From assembly GCF_014641855.1 (NCBI RefSeq), contig NZ_BMII01000022.1:18097-82096 (forward strand): a DNA stretch of 64,000 bases, read 5' to 3'. The notes under the pieces were generated by a model that saw only the letters and a program-made list of their open reading frames with translations, did not search any database and was not told the origin of the DNA. The stretch comes from Shewanella inventionis (lineage in GTDB: Bacteria > Pseudomonadota > Gammaproteobacteria > Enterobacterales > Shewanellaceae). Positions 36,601 through 46,750 of the stretch are shown here, piece after piece (position 1 is the first letter of the stretch; each line of letters starts with the position of its first letter). The position numbers and the translations under genes were made by a program.

Positions 36601-37221
36601 AATTAAGAATGGTGCTGCTTTGCTTTGAGCGGCTTCTTGAATGGCATCCCAGTGGTGTTGTAGAACTTTTAAGTCCCATTTTAATTCGGTAGACTCTTTA
36701 CCTACACCCGCCGTACGTACAATTAAGCCCATGCCATTTGGCACTTCAAGCTCACTCATGGCTTCTTTTAGTTCAGTACGCTCATCGCCTTCAATACGAC
36801 GCGAAATACCGCCAGCGCGTGGATTATTTGGCATTAATACAAGGTAAGAGCCGGCTAAACTGATGAAGGTAGTAAGTGCTGCACCTTTATTGCCACGCTC
36901 TTCTTTATCAATTTGAACGATGACTTCTTGGCCTTCTTGCACCACTTCTTTGATGTTTGGACGACCTTGGAAAGAGTATCCTTTAGGAAAGTACTCGCGT
37001 GCGATTTCTTTTAGCGGTAAAAAACCATGGCGATCAGCGCCATAGTCAACAAATGCCGCTTCAAGTGAAGGTTCTACGCGGGTGATTTTACCCTTGTAGA
37101 TATTTGATTTTTTTTGTTCGTGACCTGGACTTTCAATATCGAGATCATACAGTTGTTGCCCATCTACAAGGGCAACACGCAACTCTTCTGATTGAGTTGC
37201 ATTGATTAACATACGTTTCAT
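33664..37221 (-). CDS. rne: Ribonuclease E
   Basis: 1185 residues (E. coli 1061). The catalytic half (about 1-520) has [21 protein letters not shown], an S1 domain, the DNase I-like part with VIDFIDM and SIDINSA metal-binding aspartates, and the zinc link CPRCHGQG. The C-terminal half is unstructured: basic Arg/Asn-rich RNA-binding segments, then nine in-frame copies of a 14-residue repeat. Near the C-terminus, [13 protein letters not shown] and [11 protein letters not shown] resemble the microdomain that binds PNPase in enterics. It starts mRNA decay and processes rRNA, tRNA and sRNA targets. The long 5' region suggests autoregulation, as in E. coli. Confidence 0.96.
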   Translation of the reverse strand: MKRMLINATQSEELRVALVDGQQLYDLDIESPGHEQKKSNIYKGKITRVEPSLEAAFVDYGADRHGFLPLKEIAREYFPKGYSFQGRPNIKEVVQEGQEVIVQIDKEERGNKGAALTTFISLAGSYLVLMPNNPRAGGISRRIEGDERTELKEAMSELEVPNGMGLIVRTAGVGKESTELKWDLKVLQHHWDAIQEAAQSKAAPFLIHQESNVIVRAIRDYLRRDVGEILIDHPRIFEEAKLHIGLVRPDFVERVKLYESEVPLFTHFQIESQIESAFQREVRLPSGGSIVIDPTEALTSIDINSARATKGGDIEETALNTNLEAADEIARQLRLRDLGGLVVIDFIDMTPVRHQREVENRLRDAVHHDRARVQLGRISRFGLMEMSRQRLRPSLEESAAHLCPRCHGQGTIRSTESLALSILRLMEEEAIKENTTQIEAIVPVDVAAFLLNEKRKAIRITEERHEVEVYVIPDAHMKTPEYRVVRRKSDDEVSESSYKRVEKPASKLYEPRKLERAASPEPALKGFAAPQKSATVEAAPAQAQATKTPVASAPSQPGFFARIVSAISALFSTSDSQNKDTKTATQTTDSAQNNNRRPRRNDNRNENSNRNTSRNDNRRQRNDGDNAKNTNEPRTRNKRNDRNSKNNAQDDNAKNKPRTERTDKALQQVNEPKAAEVKTNTEKSPKQEAARERRQRRNMRRKVRIENEQSEAVAAKATDADTANNTATDKPAVVDVPEVKTTEPKATEAKSEAKAPRSRRQPRKDRSEQSTEAQAKNETTTVSENADNAPVEPVSQTANNGNKTDATDVKAQTNSDNVEKTTVATNDVNINEASVAAQHASNSDASDDVDSETAEDTKVEGREGQRRSRRSPRHLRAAGQRRRRDDTDTNQQAVFTSVDELEKQLNAEQSKQTGATSSTEDTATVKADSAETNTPAVEAPKAAEPVVEAAPQAPKAVEPVAEAAPQAPKAAEPVAEAAPQAPKAAEPVAEAAPQAPKAAEPVVEAAPQAPKAAEPVVEATPQAPKAVEPVAEAAPQAPTKAVEPVAEAAPQAPKAVEPVVEAAPQAPKAVEPVAPVTNDKSTLNASAPMAKPAPVVRQAKVETAAETQVEVQADTIAVVETAPKAPAKASRFGSMVSSDMTKPTVGVREQKAVPQGKAYDTQTENSAPKSVIANSASSGMARPGK
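34003..34398. repeat. 42-bp tandem repeat in rne
   Basis: Nine in-frame copies of a 42-bp unit encode [A/V]EPV[A/V]EAAPQAPKA, with a partial tenth at the end. One copy has an extra codon (APTKA) and one has Thr for Ala. Near-identity at DNA level points to recent expansion by slippage or recombination. It lies between the RNA-binding and PNPase-binding parts of RNase E. Confidence 0.93.
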
Positions 37222-37854
37222 GATGACGTGATTCTTCTAAATGAGGTCATCAAACAACACGATTTTCTGCATTACGGGCCTGAATTAATCGGTATAACCT
37301 CACGGTTAGTTTCAGGCAATTAGGTGCTCATTTCTGTAAAACGCAGTCGCTGCGTGTCGCATCCTATTTATGGCTTATTTTCTAATATTTACAAAAACAA
37401 GGAATTCGTTGACTTACAACCAACCCCATAAATTATGGTATTTAATCCGTTAATGCCCAAGTCGAATCGGTTTGTTTGATAACAAGCTAAAATTTTGTTC
37501 GAATTTGGGGCGATTTACTGCAGTTAAATTGAAATTTTTACTGAATACTTACGGTTTGATTGTCGAAACGTTTTTTGTCGTTTTTTATTTATATACAACC
37601 TGCAAATCAATGGTTTGCTACCGATAAAGCTCATTTTCTTAATTACAGTTTTTCGCATTTGGTGAAAGTTGTGAACACTTTATCCACTGTTTACTCTCAG
37701 CCAGAGCGCAAATATAGCAACAAACACTATGTTCATCAATCAAAAGCCCATATTCTTTCGTGTATTTATTTCAAGTCGCCCATGTCACCAATGGTCATAG
37801 CCAATCATTTGCAAGATAAGGTACACTATTGCGGTTACTACTATATGGCGCATC
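37222..37854. promoter_or_regulatory. rne/rluC divergent control region
   Basis: 633 bp without a credible gene; a 101-codon frame over 37560-37865 starts at TTG, has unnatural composition and overruns the rluC start. The rne side probably carries a long 5' UTR as in E. coli, where RNase E autoregulates. A hairpin ACGCAG/CTGCGT is visible at 37340-37354. The Shine-Dalgarno and exact promoters are not clear. Confidence 0.5.
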
Positions 37855-38811
37855 ATGAATACTGAAACTACCCCCCAAGTTGAATACGTGAGTATCGACG
37901 AAGATAATGTTGAACAACGGATCGATAATTTTCTGCTGACTAAGCTAAAAGGCGTGCCCAAAAGCATGATCTATCGGATTGTGCGAAAGGGAGAGGTGCG
38001 TGTAAATAAAAAGCGCATTAAACCAGAATACAAATTGCAGATGGGTGATGTTGTGCGTGTGCCCCCCGTGCGAGTGGCTGAAAAAGATAATCGTACCGCG
38101 CCGTCTGCTAATTTATCTCGAGTGTCACAATTAGAAGAGCGGATTATTCATGAGGATAATCATTTAATCGTGTTGAATAAACCTGCTGGTATTGCTGTGC
38201 ACGGTGGCAGTGGTGTGGATTATGGCGTGATCGAAGGATTACGGTCTTTGCGTCCGCAACAAAAATTTTTAGAGCTGGTACATCGCTTAGATAAAGACAC
38301 ATCAGGTGTGTTGTTGGTTGCTAAAAAGCGCAGTGCATTAAAACATTTACATGAACAGCTTCGCAGCAAAACCATGCAAAAAGATTATTTAGCCCTTGTG
38401 CGTGGTGAATGGCAAGCAAGTGATAAAGTGGTAAAAGCGCCGTTATTAAAGATTACCTTAAAGTCTGGCGAGCGAATTGTTCGGGTAAACAAAGAAGGTA
38501 AAGAGTCTGAAACCCGATACAAAATTATGCAGCGTTACCAGGGATGTACGTTGGTAAAAGCCAGCCCTGTAACAGGACGCACTCACCAAATTCGTGTGCA
38601 TTGCCAATATGCTGGCCATGCGATTGCCTGCGATGATAAGTATAGCGAACAGCAATTTGATGACAGCATGCGTGCATTAGGACTAGACAGGTTATTTTTA
38701 CATGCGGCAGAGCTTAAGTTTACGCATCCTGAAAACAATGAAGTGATGCAGGTTAAAGCACCGTTAGACGAAGTGTTAGTTAATACATTAGATAGGCTTA
38801 AAAGAGCGTAG
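37855..38811 (+). CDS. rluC: 23S rRNA pseudouridine synthase RluC
   Basis: 318 residues. The S4 RNA-binding domain spans about residues 18-75 (RIDNFLLTKLKGVPKSMIYRI). The catalytic domain has HRLDKDTSGVLL, with the nucleophilic aspartate, and VTGRTHQIRVH. Divergence from rne matches the E. coli location and supports RluC (positions 955, 2504 and 2580) over RluD or RluA. Confidence 0.94.
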   Translation: MNTETTPQVEYVSIDEDNVEQRIDNFLLTKLKGVPKSMIYRIVRKGEVRVNKKRIKPEYKLQMGDVVRVPPVRVAEKDNRTAPSANLSRVSQLEERIIHEDNHLIVLNKPAGIAVHGGSGVDYGVIEGLRSLRPQQKFLELVHRLDKDTSGVLLVAKKRSALKHLHEQLRSKTMQKDYLALVRGEWQASDKVVKAPLLKITLKSGERIVRVNKEGKESETRYKIMQRYQGCTLVKASPVTGRTHQIRVHCQYAGHAIACDDKYSEQQFDDSMRALGLDRLFLHAAELKFTHPENNEVMQVKAPLDEVLVNTLDRLKRA

Positions 38812-38872
38812 ATTAACGTAATCGCAAACATGTTAACCTGAAGTTGCCGTGGATTGACTAAAATAGGGCGTG

Positions 38873-39523
38873 ATGTTGAACAGTAAAGAGAAAGCATTTG
38901 ATTTAATCATTTTTGATTGGGATGGTACTTTGATGGACACGGTCGGTAAAATTGTGTCTTGTATGCAAAGTGTTGCCCAAGAGCTTATGTTGCCAGTACC
39001 TACAGAGCAACAAGTTCGAGATGTTATTGGTTTATCTTTGCCAAACATTATGCCTATTTTATTTTCACAGCATCACGATCATCAACAAATTATCGATTGT
39101 TATCGACGTCATCATTTAGCGAGCGATTATCCTACTCCGTTATTTGACGGTGTTGAAGAGTTAATAAAGCAACTGCATGAGGCCGGATATTTATTGGCCA
39201 TTGCTACCGGCAAAGCAAGAGAAGGGCTTGATAGAGTGCTTGAGCTGACTGGGCTGGGCCAATACTTTCATGCATCTCGGTGTGCCAGTGATGCGCAAAG
39301 TAAACCGCATCCAGAAATGCTACATGCATTATTGGGCTATTTTGATGTTGCGGCTAATAAAGCCATTATGGTTGGTGATTCAATTCATGATTTAACCATG
39401 GCCAACAACGCAAAAATGGCCAGTATTGGCGTGAGCTATGGCGCTCATGATGAAGTCACGTTATCACCGCTTAAGCCTCTTGCTATTGTTGACCGAGTTT
39501 CTGCTATTCGTGATTATTTGTAA
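38873..39523 (+). CDS. HAD-family phosphatase (Gph/YjjG-like)
   Basis: 216 residues from ATG 38873. HAD motif I is FDWDGTLMDT, motif II is in IATGKAREGLD, the lysine is in SKPHPEML, and motif IV is MVGDSIHDL. The helical cap comes after motif I. It hydrolyses a small phosphorylated metabolite, perhaps phosphoglycolate or a nucleotide. It follows rluC by 61 bp and ends at a terminator. Confidence 0.88.
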   Translation: MLNSKEKAFDLIIFDWDGTLMDTVGKIVSCMQSVAQELMLPVPTEQQVRDVIGLSLPNIMPILFSQHHDHQQIIDCYRRHHLASDYPTPLFDGVEELIKQLHEAGYLLAIATGKAREGLDRVLELTGLGQYFHASRCASDAQSKPHPEMLHALLGYFDVAANKAIMVGDSIHDLTMANNAKMASIGVSYGAHDEVTLSPLKPLAIVDRVSAIRDYL

Positions 39524-39534
39524 TCAAGTGTTTT

Positions 39535-39562
39535 GCCTTCACAGAAGAGCGTGAAGGCTTTT
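39535..39562 (+). terminator. Terminator after the HAD phosphatase gene
   Basis: The 8-bp stem GCCTTCAC/GTGAAGGC is followed by TTTT. The convergent yceF gene may share it weakly. Confidence 0.75.
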
Positions 39563-39576
39563 AGTGACATTAATGC

Positions 39577-40173
39577 TTAGCTTAATACGTCCATACCGTG
39601 CATCTGCAGTAATTCAATCAATTTAATCAGTGGTAACCCAATTAATGTATTGGGGTCGTTACCTTCTAGGCGGCTAAATAGCGCAATACCCAGGCCTTCG
39701 CTTTTAAAACTTCCAGCACAATTTAATGGCTGTTCAGTGTCGATATAATACTGGATTTGTGCTTGCGATAATGGTTTAAAATGAACGATGAAAGGCTCCA
39801 CACAAGACAGCATCTGTTCGGTTGTACTGTTGTAAACCGCAAGGCCTGTATAAAAAGTGATTGACTGACCAGACGCCGCTGTGAGCTGTGCAACGGCGTT
39901 ATCAACAGTGTGAGGTTTACCGATAATCTGCCCGTTAATAACGGCAACTTGATCAGAGCCGATGATCAATTGAGGTGTATCAGTGTTAACGGCTAGTTGA
40001 GCACCTGCCTTTGCTTTTTGTTCAGCTAAACGTTGCACTAGTGCCGTGGAGGTTTCATTGATTTGCGCTGTTTCATCAATATCTGGACTAACGCAGTCAA
40101 AAGGGCACATTAATTTTTGCATTAATTGCTGTCGAAAAGGCGAGGTGGACGCGAGTATAAGATTGTATTTCAT
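39577..40173 (-). CDS. yceF: Maf-like m7GTP pyrophosphatase YceF
   Basis: 198 residues. The Maf/HAM1 fold shows [30 protein letters not shown] and GKP motifs. The motif ESFRLEGN-like part reads [16 protein letters not shown] at the C-terminus, as in YceF. It hydrolyses m7GTP and related modified nucleotides. It is divergent from yceD, as in E. coli. Confidence 0.92.
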   Translation of the reverse strand: MKYNLILASTSPFRQQLMQKLMCPFDCVSPDIDETAQINETSTALVQRLAEQKAKAGAQLAVNTDTPQLIIGSDQVAVINGQIIGKPHTVDNAVAQLTAASGQSITFYTGLAVYNSTTEQMLSCVEPFIVHFKPLSQAQIQYYIDTEQPLNCAGSFKSEGLGIALFSRLEGNDPNTLIGLPLIKLIELLQMHGMDVLS

Positions 40174-40384
40174 TGCGTTTATTTAATTTCACTGTGTGAT
40201 ATGAGCCATTATCTGTCAGTTTACTGTAATCAGTGGACCAAATGGAGCATTTTTCACCGAGTAATGCTTGTGTGATGGGGGCGGGTTCGGTAAAATTTGC
40301 CAACTTTCAAATTCAATGCAGGATTAAAGAATACCTAATGAGTCAGTGTTAGGTGCAATTACCGTTATTTTACGGAAATTTTCT

Positions 40385-40411
40385 TTGACTCCAGCGTTTT
40401 CAAACTATAAT
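40385..40411 (+). promoter_or_regulatory. Promoter of yceD-rpmF, with almost no leader
   Basis: TTGACT at 40385-40390 and a perfect TATAAT at 40406-40411 (15-bp gap; 16 if TTTGAC is used). The likely transcription start is near 40418, only about five bases before the yceD ATG at 40423. No Shine-Dalgarno sequence is visible. Confidence 0.65.
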
Positions 40412-40422
40412 ATGCGCGCCTT

Positions 40423-40947
40423 ATGCAAACAGTAAAGATACCGGTTTCAATTGATCCTATACGCGCTGCCTCAAGCGGCCTTCGTTATGAAGGTTATGTG
40501 CCAGGCAAGCAACTAAAGCGATTAAGCGAGTTATGTGCCGGCGACTGTTCCGACGTAGTTGTGTCGTTGGAATGTGGCGTCGATTTACAGGGGATAGTCT
40601 ACCTTCGCGGGAAGGCTGTGACGGAGCTCACTCTGTTATGTCAACGTTGCATGACACAATTTACTACTGAGGTTACGGTCGACTTTTGTTTTAGTCCTTG
40701 TCGGACTGAGGCAGAAATCGATGAGCTCCCGGATGCGTATGACCCAATTGAGTGTAATGAGATTGGCGAAGTACGTCTGCATCAATTGATTGAAGATGAA
40801 TTGATAGTCGCTATGCCGATCATCCCTATGCATCAGGAAACTGATTGCAACCTAGGGTCGAAAGATATAGTTGTAGGCGAGATCGAACCCGCTCAAGAGG
40901 AGCGTCCAAATCCGTTTGCAGTGTTAGAAAAACTGAAGAGCAAGTAA
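40423..40947 (+). CDS. yceD: YceD, 23S rRNA accumulation protein (DUF177)
   Basis: 174 residues (E. coli 173). MQTVKIPVSIDPIRAASSGLRYEG, the CQRCM motif, YDPIECNEIGEV, ELIVAMPIIPMH and the NPFAVLEKLK end all match YceD. The protein helps 23S rRNA accumulation or large-subunit assembly. It is 17 bp before rpmF, in the conserved order yceD-rpmF-plsX. Confidence 0.92.
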   Translation: MQTVKIPVSIDPIRAASSGLRYEGYVPGKQLKRLSELCAGDCSDVVVSLECGVDLQGIVYLRGKAVTELTLLCQRCMTQFTTEVTVDFCFSPCRTEAEIDELPDAYDPIECNEIGEVRLHQLIEDELIVAMPIIPMHQETDCNLGSKDIVVGEIEPAQEERPNPFAVLEKLKSK

Positions 40948-40964
40948 TCTAGGAGACAGGTCAA

Positions 40965-41135
40965 ATGGCTGTACAACAGAATAAAAAATCACGTTCAAAG
41001 CGTGGCATGCGTCGTTCACATGATTCATTGAGCACTGCTCAATTATCAGTAGACGCAACTAGCGGTGAATTACATCTACGTCACAACGTGACTGCTGATG
41101 GTTTTTACCGCGGTAAAAAGGTAATCAACAAGTAA
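40965..41135 (+). CDS. rpmF: 50S ribosomal protein L32
   Basis: 56 codons plus stop: [20 protein letters not shown], then [21 protein letters not shown]. This is L32 with the typical basic N-terminus. The ribosome site AGGAG is 10 bp upstream. The zinc-binding cysteines of some L32 forms are absent, as in E. coli. It lies between yceD and plsX with short gaps, so ribosome and lipid synthesis genes are cotranscribed. Confidence 0.97.
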   Translation: MAVQQNKKSRSKRGMRRSHDSLSTAQLSVDATSGELHLRHNVTADGFYRGKKVINK

Positions 41136-41150
41136 TTTGTTGATTATCTG

Positions 41151-42179
41151 ATGACAAATCTGACGCTTGCGTTAGATGCGATGGGGGGCGATCACGGCCC
41201 CCACGTGACAGTGCCTGCAGCGATGCAGGCATTGAAATTTCATAGTATGCTAAAAATAATTTTAGTTGGTAATCAAACCGACATTCAAAAATATTTACCT
41301 CAAACTCCTTCTGCAGATTTAGACCGCATTGAAATAATTCATACCACTGAAGTCGTCACCATGTGTGATAGGCCTGTTCATGCGTTGCGTTCACGTAAAA
41401 ATAGCTCAATGAGAATTGCATTGGAGTTAGTGCGTGATGGAAAAGCAGCCGCTTGCGTTAGCGCAGGAAACACAGGTGCATTAATGGCAATGGCTAAAGT
41501 GCTGCTTAAAACGTTGCCCGGCATCGATAGGCCTGCGTTAGTATCTTGTTTACCTGCTGTCACCGGTAAGCCAGTTTATTTACTCGATTTAGGCGCAAAT
41601 GTGTCTTGCGATTCTGAAGCATTATTTCAATTTGCTATCATGGGCTCAGTATTATGTGAAGCTGTCCATAAAAAAGCTCGTCCAAAAGTTGCATTATTAA
41701 ATGTGGGCATCGAAGAGGTTAAAGGCAATGATCAGGTGCAACAGGCTGGTCAATTGTTACAGCACACAGACCAAGTCAATTACATTGGTTTTGTTGAAGG
41801 TGACGAAATCTATACGGGTAACGTAGACGTGATTGTCTGTGATGGTTTTGTGGGTAATATTACCCTTAAAACGTCAGAAGGCATTGCCAAGTTATTAGTG
41901 CATCAATTAAAGCGTGGGTTAAAAGACGGCTTTTTTGTACGTTTACTCTCCAAACTCATCGCTCCACACATACAAGCTGTTCTCAGTAAGATGAACCCCG
42001 ACCACTATAATGGTGCAAGTCTGATAGGATTGCGCGGAATAGTAGTAAAGAGTCATGGTAACGCGGATGAAGCTGCATTTTTACAAGCATTAAATTTAGC
42101 AGCAACAGAAGCAAAACGTCGTCTTCCTGAAATGATTAAAGATCGTTTGGAGTCGATTCTTTTAGACATCAATAGCTGA
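41151..42179 (+). CDS. plsX: Phosphate acyltransferase PlsX
   Basis: 342 residues. [12 protein letters not shown] at the N-terminus and [22 protein letters not shown], and [14 protein letters not shown] are family motifs. It makes acyl-phosphate from acyl-ACP for phospholipid synthesis. It starts 15 bp after rpmF and lies 8 bp before fabH. Confidence 0.96.
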   Translation: MTNLTLALDAMGGDHGPHVTVPAAMQALKFHSMLKIILVGNQTDIQKYLPQTPSADLDRIEIIHTTEVVTMCDRPVHALRSRKNSSMRIALELVRDGKAAACVSAGNTGALMAMAKVLLKTLPGIDRPALVSCLPAVTGKPVYLLDLGANVSCDSEALFQFAIMGSVLCEAVHKKARPKVALLNVGIEEVKGNDQVQQAGQLLQHTDQVNYIGFVEGDEIYTGNVDVIVCDGFVGNITLKTSEGIAKLLVHQLKRGLKDGFFVRLLSKLIAPHIQAVLSKMNPDHYNGASLIGLRGIVVKSHGNADEAAFLQALNLAATEAKRRLPEMIKDRLESILLDINS

Positions 42180-42187
42180 TCTCATAT

Positions 42188-43147
42188 ATGCATACAAAAA
42201 TTCTCGGAACAGGTAGTTATCTGCCTGTGCAAGTTCGTAGCAATCAAGATCTCGAAAAAATGGTTGAAACCAGTGACCAATGGATTGTGGAAAGAACCGG
42301 TATTTCAGAGCGGCGAATTGCTGCAACAGACGAATCGGTAGCAACCATGGGTTATCAAGCTGCATTACAAGCGCTTGACATGGCCGGTATTGACGCCAGT
42401 GAGCTTGATATGATTGTGTGCGGAACGACAAGTGCAACTAATGCATTTCCTGCAGCCGCCTGCGAAATTCAAGCACTATTAGGCGTTAAAAATATTCCTG
42501 CCTTTGACATTGCTGCGGCATGTTCCGGCTTTGTTTATGCCTTGTCGGTTGCCGACCAGTTTGTGAAAACGGGCGCGGCTAAAAAAGTACTCGTCATTGG
42601 TGCCGATGTGTTGTCACGCATGTGCGATCCCGCCGATCGAACAACGGTCATATTATTTGGTGATGGCGCGGGTGCAGCTGTGATTGGTGCAAGTGACACC
42701 CCTGGTATCATTGCCACTCATATTTATGCCGATGGTAGCCAAGGTGACTTGTTAAAGTGCGCTTTTCCTCCTCGCTCAGGTGAAGGCTCAGAAGCCGTTA
42801 GCTTTATGACTATGAAAGGTAATGACGTATTTAAAGTCGCGGTAACTCAATTATCTAATGTGGTCACTGAAACGCTACGCCTCAATAATGTCGACAAGTC
42901 AGAAATTGACTGGCTAGTCCCGCATCAAGCCAATTTTCGCATTATTAATGCCACTGCCAAAAAGCTCAATATGAGTTTAGATAAAGTGGTGCTTACCCTT
43001 GCCAAGCACGGGAATACCTCGGCCGCTTCTGTGCCTATCGCGCTTGATGAAGCCGTACGTGATGGTCGTATTCAACGTGGTCAATTATTATTGCTCGAAG
43101 CCTTTGGTGGCGGTTTTGCGTGGGGCAGTGCATTAATTCGTTTTTAA
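42188..43147 (+). CDS. fabH: 3-oxoacyl-ACP synthase III
   Basis: 319 residues. The active Cys112 is in AAACSGF, the His in PHQANFRI, and the Asn in [16 protein letters not shown]. It starts fatty-acid synthesis by condensing acetyl-CoA with malonyl-ACP. It is part of the plsX-fabHDG operon. Confidence 0.97.
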   Translation: MHTKILGTGSYLPVQVRSNQDLEKMVETSDQWIVERTGISERRIAATDESVATMGYQAALQALDMAGIDASELDMIVCGTTSATNAFPAAACEIQALLGVKNIPAFDIAAACSGFVYALSVADQFVKTGAAKKVLVIGADVLSRMCDPADRTTVILFGDGAGAAVIGASDTPGIIATHIYADGSQGDLLKCAFPPRSGEGSEAVSFMTMKGNDVFKVAVTQLSNVVTETLRLNNVDKSEIDWLVPHQANFRIINATAKKLNMSLDKVVLTLAKHGNTSAASVPIALDEAVRDGRIQRGQLLLLEAFGGGFAWGSALIRF

Positions 43148-43176
43148 CTTTTACATTATTTTACAGGTAACCAGTT

Positions 43177-44103
43177 ATGGAAAATGTTGCTTTTGTATTT
43201 CCGGGGCAGGGGTCTCAGGCCGTAGGAATGTTAGCTGAATTAGCTCAATCTCATGCCATTATTGGGCAAACTTTTGCCGAAGCAAGTGGCGCGTTAGGCT
43301 ATGATTTATGGGATTTGGTCGCAAATGGCCCAGCTGAAACGTTAAATGAAACAGATAAAACTCAGCCGGCGTTGCTTGCTGCAAGCGTGGCTATTTGGCG
43401 CGCTTATCAAGCGTCTAACAAACCAACGCCTTCATTACTAGCCGGTCACAGCTTAGGTGAATATTCTGCGTTAGTGTGTGCTGGTGTGATTGAGTTTACT
43501 GACGCGGTAAAGCTAGTCGAACTACGCGGTAAATTAATGCAACAAGCGGTTCCAGCGGGTTCTGGAGCCATGTTTGCCATTATTGGTCTTGATGATGATG
43601 CTATTGCCACAGCGTGTGCAGAGTCTGCTCAAGGTGATGTTGTCAGCCCTGTTAACTTTAATAGCCCTGGACAAGTGGTTATTGCCGGTGAAAAAAATGC
43701 AGTTGAACGTGCAGCTGCCGCTTGTAAAGCCGCTGGCGCTAAAATGGCTGTAGCACTTCCTGTTAGCGTGCCATCACACTGCGCCTTAATGAAACCCGCT
43801 GCCGATGAATTAGCCAAAGCGTTAACTCAAGTGACATTCTCAGCGCCTACCATTAAAGTAATTAACAACGTTGATGTGGCAATGCCAACAGATGCCGATG
43901 CAATTAAAGATGCATTAGTGCGCCAATTATATTGCCCAGTGCGTTGGAGCGAGACCGTTGAGTTTATGGCGACACAAGGTGTTACAAATTTAGTAGAGTG
44001 TGGCCCTGGTAAAGTATTAACCGGATTAACAAAAAGAATTAATAAATCGATATCCGCTCAAGCGGTAAATGATGTTGCTTCATTTGCAGCATTAACCGAA
44101 TAA
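43177..44103 (+). CDS. fabD: Malonyl-CoA:ACP transacylase
   Basis: 308 residues. FVFPGQGSQ at the N-terminus, the nucleophile Ser92 in GHSLGEYSA, and His in VPSHCALM. It loads malonate on ACP. It is preceded by a GTAACC gap of 29 bp and followed by fabG after 10 bp with AAAGGAG. Confidence 0.97.
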   Translation: MENVAFVFPGQGSQAVGMLAELAQSHAIIGQTFAEASGALGYDLWDLVANGPAETLNETDKTQPALLAASVAIWRAYQASNKPTPSLLAGHSLGEYSALVCAGVIEFTDAVKLVELRGKLMQQAVPAGSGAMFAIIGLDDDAIATACAESAQGDVVSPVNFNSPGQVVIAGEKNAVERAAAACKAAGAKMAVALPVSVPSHCALMKPAADELAKALTQVTFSAPTIKVINNVDVAMPTDADAIKDALVRQLYCPVRWSETVEFMATQGVTNLVECGPGKVLTGLTKRINKSISAQAVNDVASFAALTE

Positions 44104-44113
44104 AGGAGTTTTT

Positions 44114-44860
44114 ATGAGCTTTAATATCAGTCTAGACGGCAAAGTGGCATTGGTTACCGGTGCAAGCCGTGGTATTGGCCGTGCAATTGCTGAGTCCTTA
44201 GTGCAAGCCGGTGCTGTGGTCATTGGTACAGCTACGAGTGAAAAGGGCGCAGAAGCGATTCAACAATACCTAGGTGACAAAGGCTTTGGGATGGTGTTAA
44301 ATGTCACTGATACTCAGTCTGTTGCAGATTTATATACCCAGATCAAAGAAAAAGCTGGCGATGTTGATATTCTAGTGAACAATGCAGGTATCACTCGTGA
44401 CAATTTATTGATGCGAATGAAAGACGATGAATGGCAAGACATTATTGATACTAATCTAACGTCATTATTTAAATTGTCTAAACCTGTAATGCGATCTATG
44501 ATGAAAAAACGTTTCGGACGTATTATCAGTATCGGTTCAGTAGTAGGTACAATGGGTAATGCTGGCCAAGTTAATTACTCGGCAGCAAAAGCTGGTTTGA
44601 TAGGATTTACAAAATCTCTTGCAAGAGAGGTTGCATCTCGTCAAATAACAGTGAATGCTATTGCACCTGGATTTATTCAGACAGACATGACAGATGAGCT
44701 GACACCTGAGCAGCAACAAGCTATTATGTCGCAAGTTCCGATGGAACGTTTAGGGCAAGCACAAGAAATTGCCAATGCAGTATTGTTTTTGGCCTCGGAT
44801 TCAGCCGCTTACATCACAGGTGAGACATTGCATGTGAATGGCGGTATGTACATGGTTTAA
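44114..44860 (+). CDS. fabG: 3-oxoacyl-ACP reductase
   Basis: 248 residues. SDR fold: the NADP-binding TGASRGIG at 15-22, NNAG, and the catalytic Ser142, Tyr155 and Lys159 (YSAAKAG). The C-terminus VNGGMYMV is typical. It performs the first reduction of each elongation cycle. Confidence 0.97.
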   Translation: MSFNISLDGKVALVTGASRGIGRAIAESLVQAGAVVIGTATSEKGAEAIQQYLGDKGFGMVLNVTDTQSVADLYTQIKEKAGDVDILVNNAGITRDNLLMRMKDDEWQDIIDTNLTSLFKLSKPVMRSMMKKRFGRIISIGSVVGTMGNAGQVNYSAAKAGLIGFTKSLAREVASRQITVNAIAPGFIQTDMTDELTPEQQQAIMSQVPMERLGQAQEIANAVLFLASDSAAYITGETLHVNGGMYMV

Positions 44861-44920
44861 GGGCGATAGGTAGGAAACTACCTTCATTTGAGTCAGTGTT
44901 AGTGACAATTCAATGTTAAT

Positions 44921-44941
44921 TTTTGTGGTTAGACCACAAAA
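44921..44941. promoter_or_regulatory. Inverted repeat in the fabG-acpP gap
   Basis: Perfect 9-bp stem TTTTGTGGT/ACCACAAAA with a 3-nt loop, 61 bp after fabG. It is not followed by a T run, so it is more likely a regulator site or mRNA stabiliser than a terminator. Confidence 0.4.
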
Positions 44942-44986
44942 TCTAAGCTTGCATTGTTATCTAATTCGAATAAACTACTCGCAATC

Positions 44987-45002
44987 TTACGCAAGTGCGT
45001 AA
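44987..45002. promoter_or_regulatory. Palindrome just before acpP
   Basis: TTACGCA-AG-TGCGTAA is a perfect 7-bp inverted repeat ending 21 bp before the acpP ATG and just upstream of its AGGAAAG ribosome site. It may be an operator or an mRNA hairpin protecting the abundant acpP transcript. Confidence 0.4.
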
Positions 45003-45023
45003 TTTGAATAGGAAAGAAAACTA

Positions 45024-45257
45024 ATGAGCAACATCGAAGAACGTGTAAAGAAAATCATCATCGAGCAACTTGGCGTTAAAGAAGAAGACGTTAAATCAGC
45101 TGCTTCTTTTGTAGACGATTTAGGCGCAGATTCTCTAGACACTGTTGAATTGGTTATGGCTCTAGAAGAAGAGTTTGATACCGAGATCCCTGACGAAGAA
45201 GCTGAAAAGATCACTACTGTTCAAGCAGCGATCGATTACGTTTCTAAGAATCAGTAA
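45024..45257 (+). CDS. acpP: Acyl carrier protein
   Basis: 77 residues. The phosphopantetheine site is Ser37 in GADSLDTVE. It is highly acidic. It carries the growing acyl chain. A 163-bp gap with two inverted repeats separates it from fabG, and it ends at a strong terminator, so it probably has an additional promoter. Confidence 0.98.
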   Translation: MSNIEERVKKIIIEQLGVKEEDVKSAASFVDDLGADSLDTVELVMALEEEFDTEIPDEEAEKITTVQAAIDYVSKNQ

Positions 45258-45271
45258 TCAAGAATTCACAG

Positions 45272-45303
45272 AAACAGGCGGCATTTATGCCGCCTGTTTT
45301 TGT
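45272..45303 (+). terminator. Terminator after acpP
   Basis: A 13-bp stem AAACAGGCGGCAT/ATGCCGCCTGTTT followed by TT and further T. It very likely makes a discrete acpP transcript; readthrough would be needed to reach fabF. Confidence 0.92.
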
Positions 45304-45419
45304 TTAAAGCATTGGTAAACGCTCGTTCCATTTAATTGCATGACAACATTCCCCCTGATTTTTCTTACGTTTTATCGCAATAATGGCAACGTAGCTGATT
45401 TTATTAAAAGGTAAATATC

Positions 45420-46661
45420 ATGTCTAAACGTCGTGTCGTCATCACAGGCCTTGGCCTCGTAACTCCTGTAGGTAATGATGTAGAGTCTTCTTGGAATGCC
45501 TTATTGGCAGGTAAGAGTGGTATTGCCCCAATTACTAAATTTGATGCCAGTGAGTTTGGTACTCGTTTTAGTGGTTCGGTAAAAGATTTTGATATTGAAC
45601 AATATTTATCAAAAAAAGATGCACGTAAAATGGATTTATTTATCCAGTACGGCATGGCCGCGGGTATTCAAGCATTAACAGACTCTGGCTTAGATATGAG
45701 CCAAGAAAACCCAGCTCGAGTAGGTACCGCAATTGGTGCTGGCATGGGCGGTATGTGGTTAATTGAACAAGGCCATTCTGCTTTACTTAATGGCGGCCCA
45801 CGTAAAGTGTCTCCCTTTTTTGTACCAAGTACCATTATCAACATGATAGCGGGTCATCTATCGATTATGTATGGCATGACAGGTCCAAACTTTGCCGTGA
45901 CTACAGCCTGTACAACAGGTGTGCATAACATTGGATTTGCTGCTCGTACAATTGCTTATGGCGATGCCGATGTAATGGTGGCTGGTGGTGCTGAAGATGT
46001 TACTTGTCCGTTAGGTGTGGCAGGTTTTAGTGCTGCTAAAGCATTATCAACTCGTAATGATGATCCCACCGCGGCAAGCCGTCCCTGGGACAAAGACCGT
46101 GACGGCTTTGTTATTGGCGATGGCGCGGGTGTGATTGTGATGGAAGAATATGAACATGCTAAAGCACGCGGCGCTAAAATTTACGGCGAATTAGTGGGTT
46201 TTGGTATGAGTGGTGATGCATTCCACATGACATCTCCTCCGAGTGATGGCGCAGGTGCTGCAGCTGCAATGGTTAATGCCATTAACGATGCTAAGATTAA
46301 AAAAGAGCAAGTGGGCTACATTAACGCACATGGCACTTCAACCAATGCGGGTGATAAAGCAGAAGCGGCAGCTGTAAAAGCAGTATTTGGGCCACATGCT
46401 TATGACTTGTTAGTGAGCTCAACTAAATCAATGACCGGACACTTACTGGGTGCTGCTGGTGCAATTGAAGCCATCATTACCTTGCTTGCACTGCGCGATC
46501 AGCATGTTCCGCCAACCATCAACTTAGATAACCCTGATGAAGGTTGCGATTTAGATTTTGTTGCGCACACTTCTCGTCGTCATCAATTTGATTACGCTTT
46601 ATGTAATTCATTTGGCTTTGGTGGCACAAACGGTTCTCTGTTATTCAAAAAAATAGATTAG
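45420..46661 (+). CDS. fabF: 3-oxoacyl-ACP synthase II
   Basis: 413 residues. Catalytic Cys164 in TTACTTGVH, then His residues in [11 protein letters not shown] and [13 protein letters not shown]. It elongates acyl chains and in E. coli sets the temperature-dependent cis-vaccenate level. It is separated from acpP by a terminator and followed by its own. Confidence 0.97.
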   Translation: MSKRRVVITGLGLVTPVGNDVESSWNALLAGKSGIAPITKFDASEFGTRFSGSVKDFDIEQYLSKKDARKMDLFIQYGMAAGIQALTDSGLDMSQENPARVGTAIGAGMGGMWLIEQGHSALLNGGPRKVSPFFVPSTIINMIAGHLSIMYGMTGPNFAVTTACTTGVHNIGFAARTIAYGDADVMVAGGAEDVTCPLGVAGFSAAKALSTRNDDPTAASRPWDKDRDGFVIGDGAGVIVMEEYEHAKARGAKIYGELVGFGMSGDAFHMTSPPSDGAGAAAAMVNAINDAKIKKEQVGYINAHGTSTNAGDKAEAAAVKAVFGPHAYDLLVSSTKSMTGHLLGAAGAIEAIITLLALRDQHVPPTINLDNPDEGCDLDFVAHTSRRHQFDYALCNSFGFGGTNGSLLFKKID

Positions 46662-46674
46662 AAATGTTCACGAT

Positions 46675-46699
46675 AAAAAGCGCCAAGTGCGCTTTTTTT
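46675..46699 (+). terminator. Terminator after fabF
   Basis: The AAAAAGCGC/GCGCTTTTT stem with a CAAGT loop and seven T begins 14 bp after the stop. Confidence 0.88.
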
Positions 46700-46750
46700 G
46701 TACCTGTACTAAGTGTATCGTTAGTAAATATTGCATGACTTGGAGGCTCT

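Noticed and set aside
37560..37865. 101-codon frame between rne and rluC
   Set aside because: It begins with TTG without ribosome site, overlaps the rluC start in another frame and has no recognisable features.
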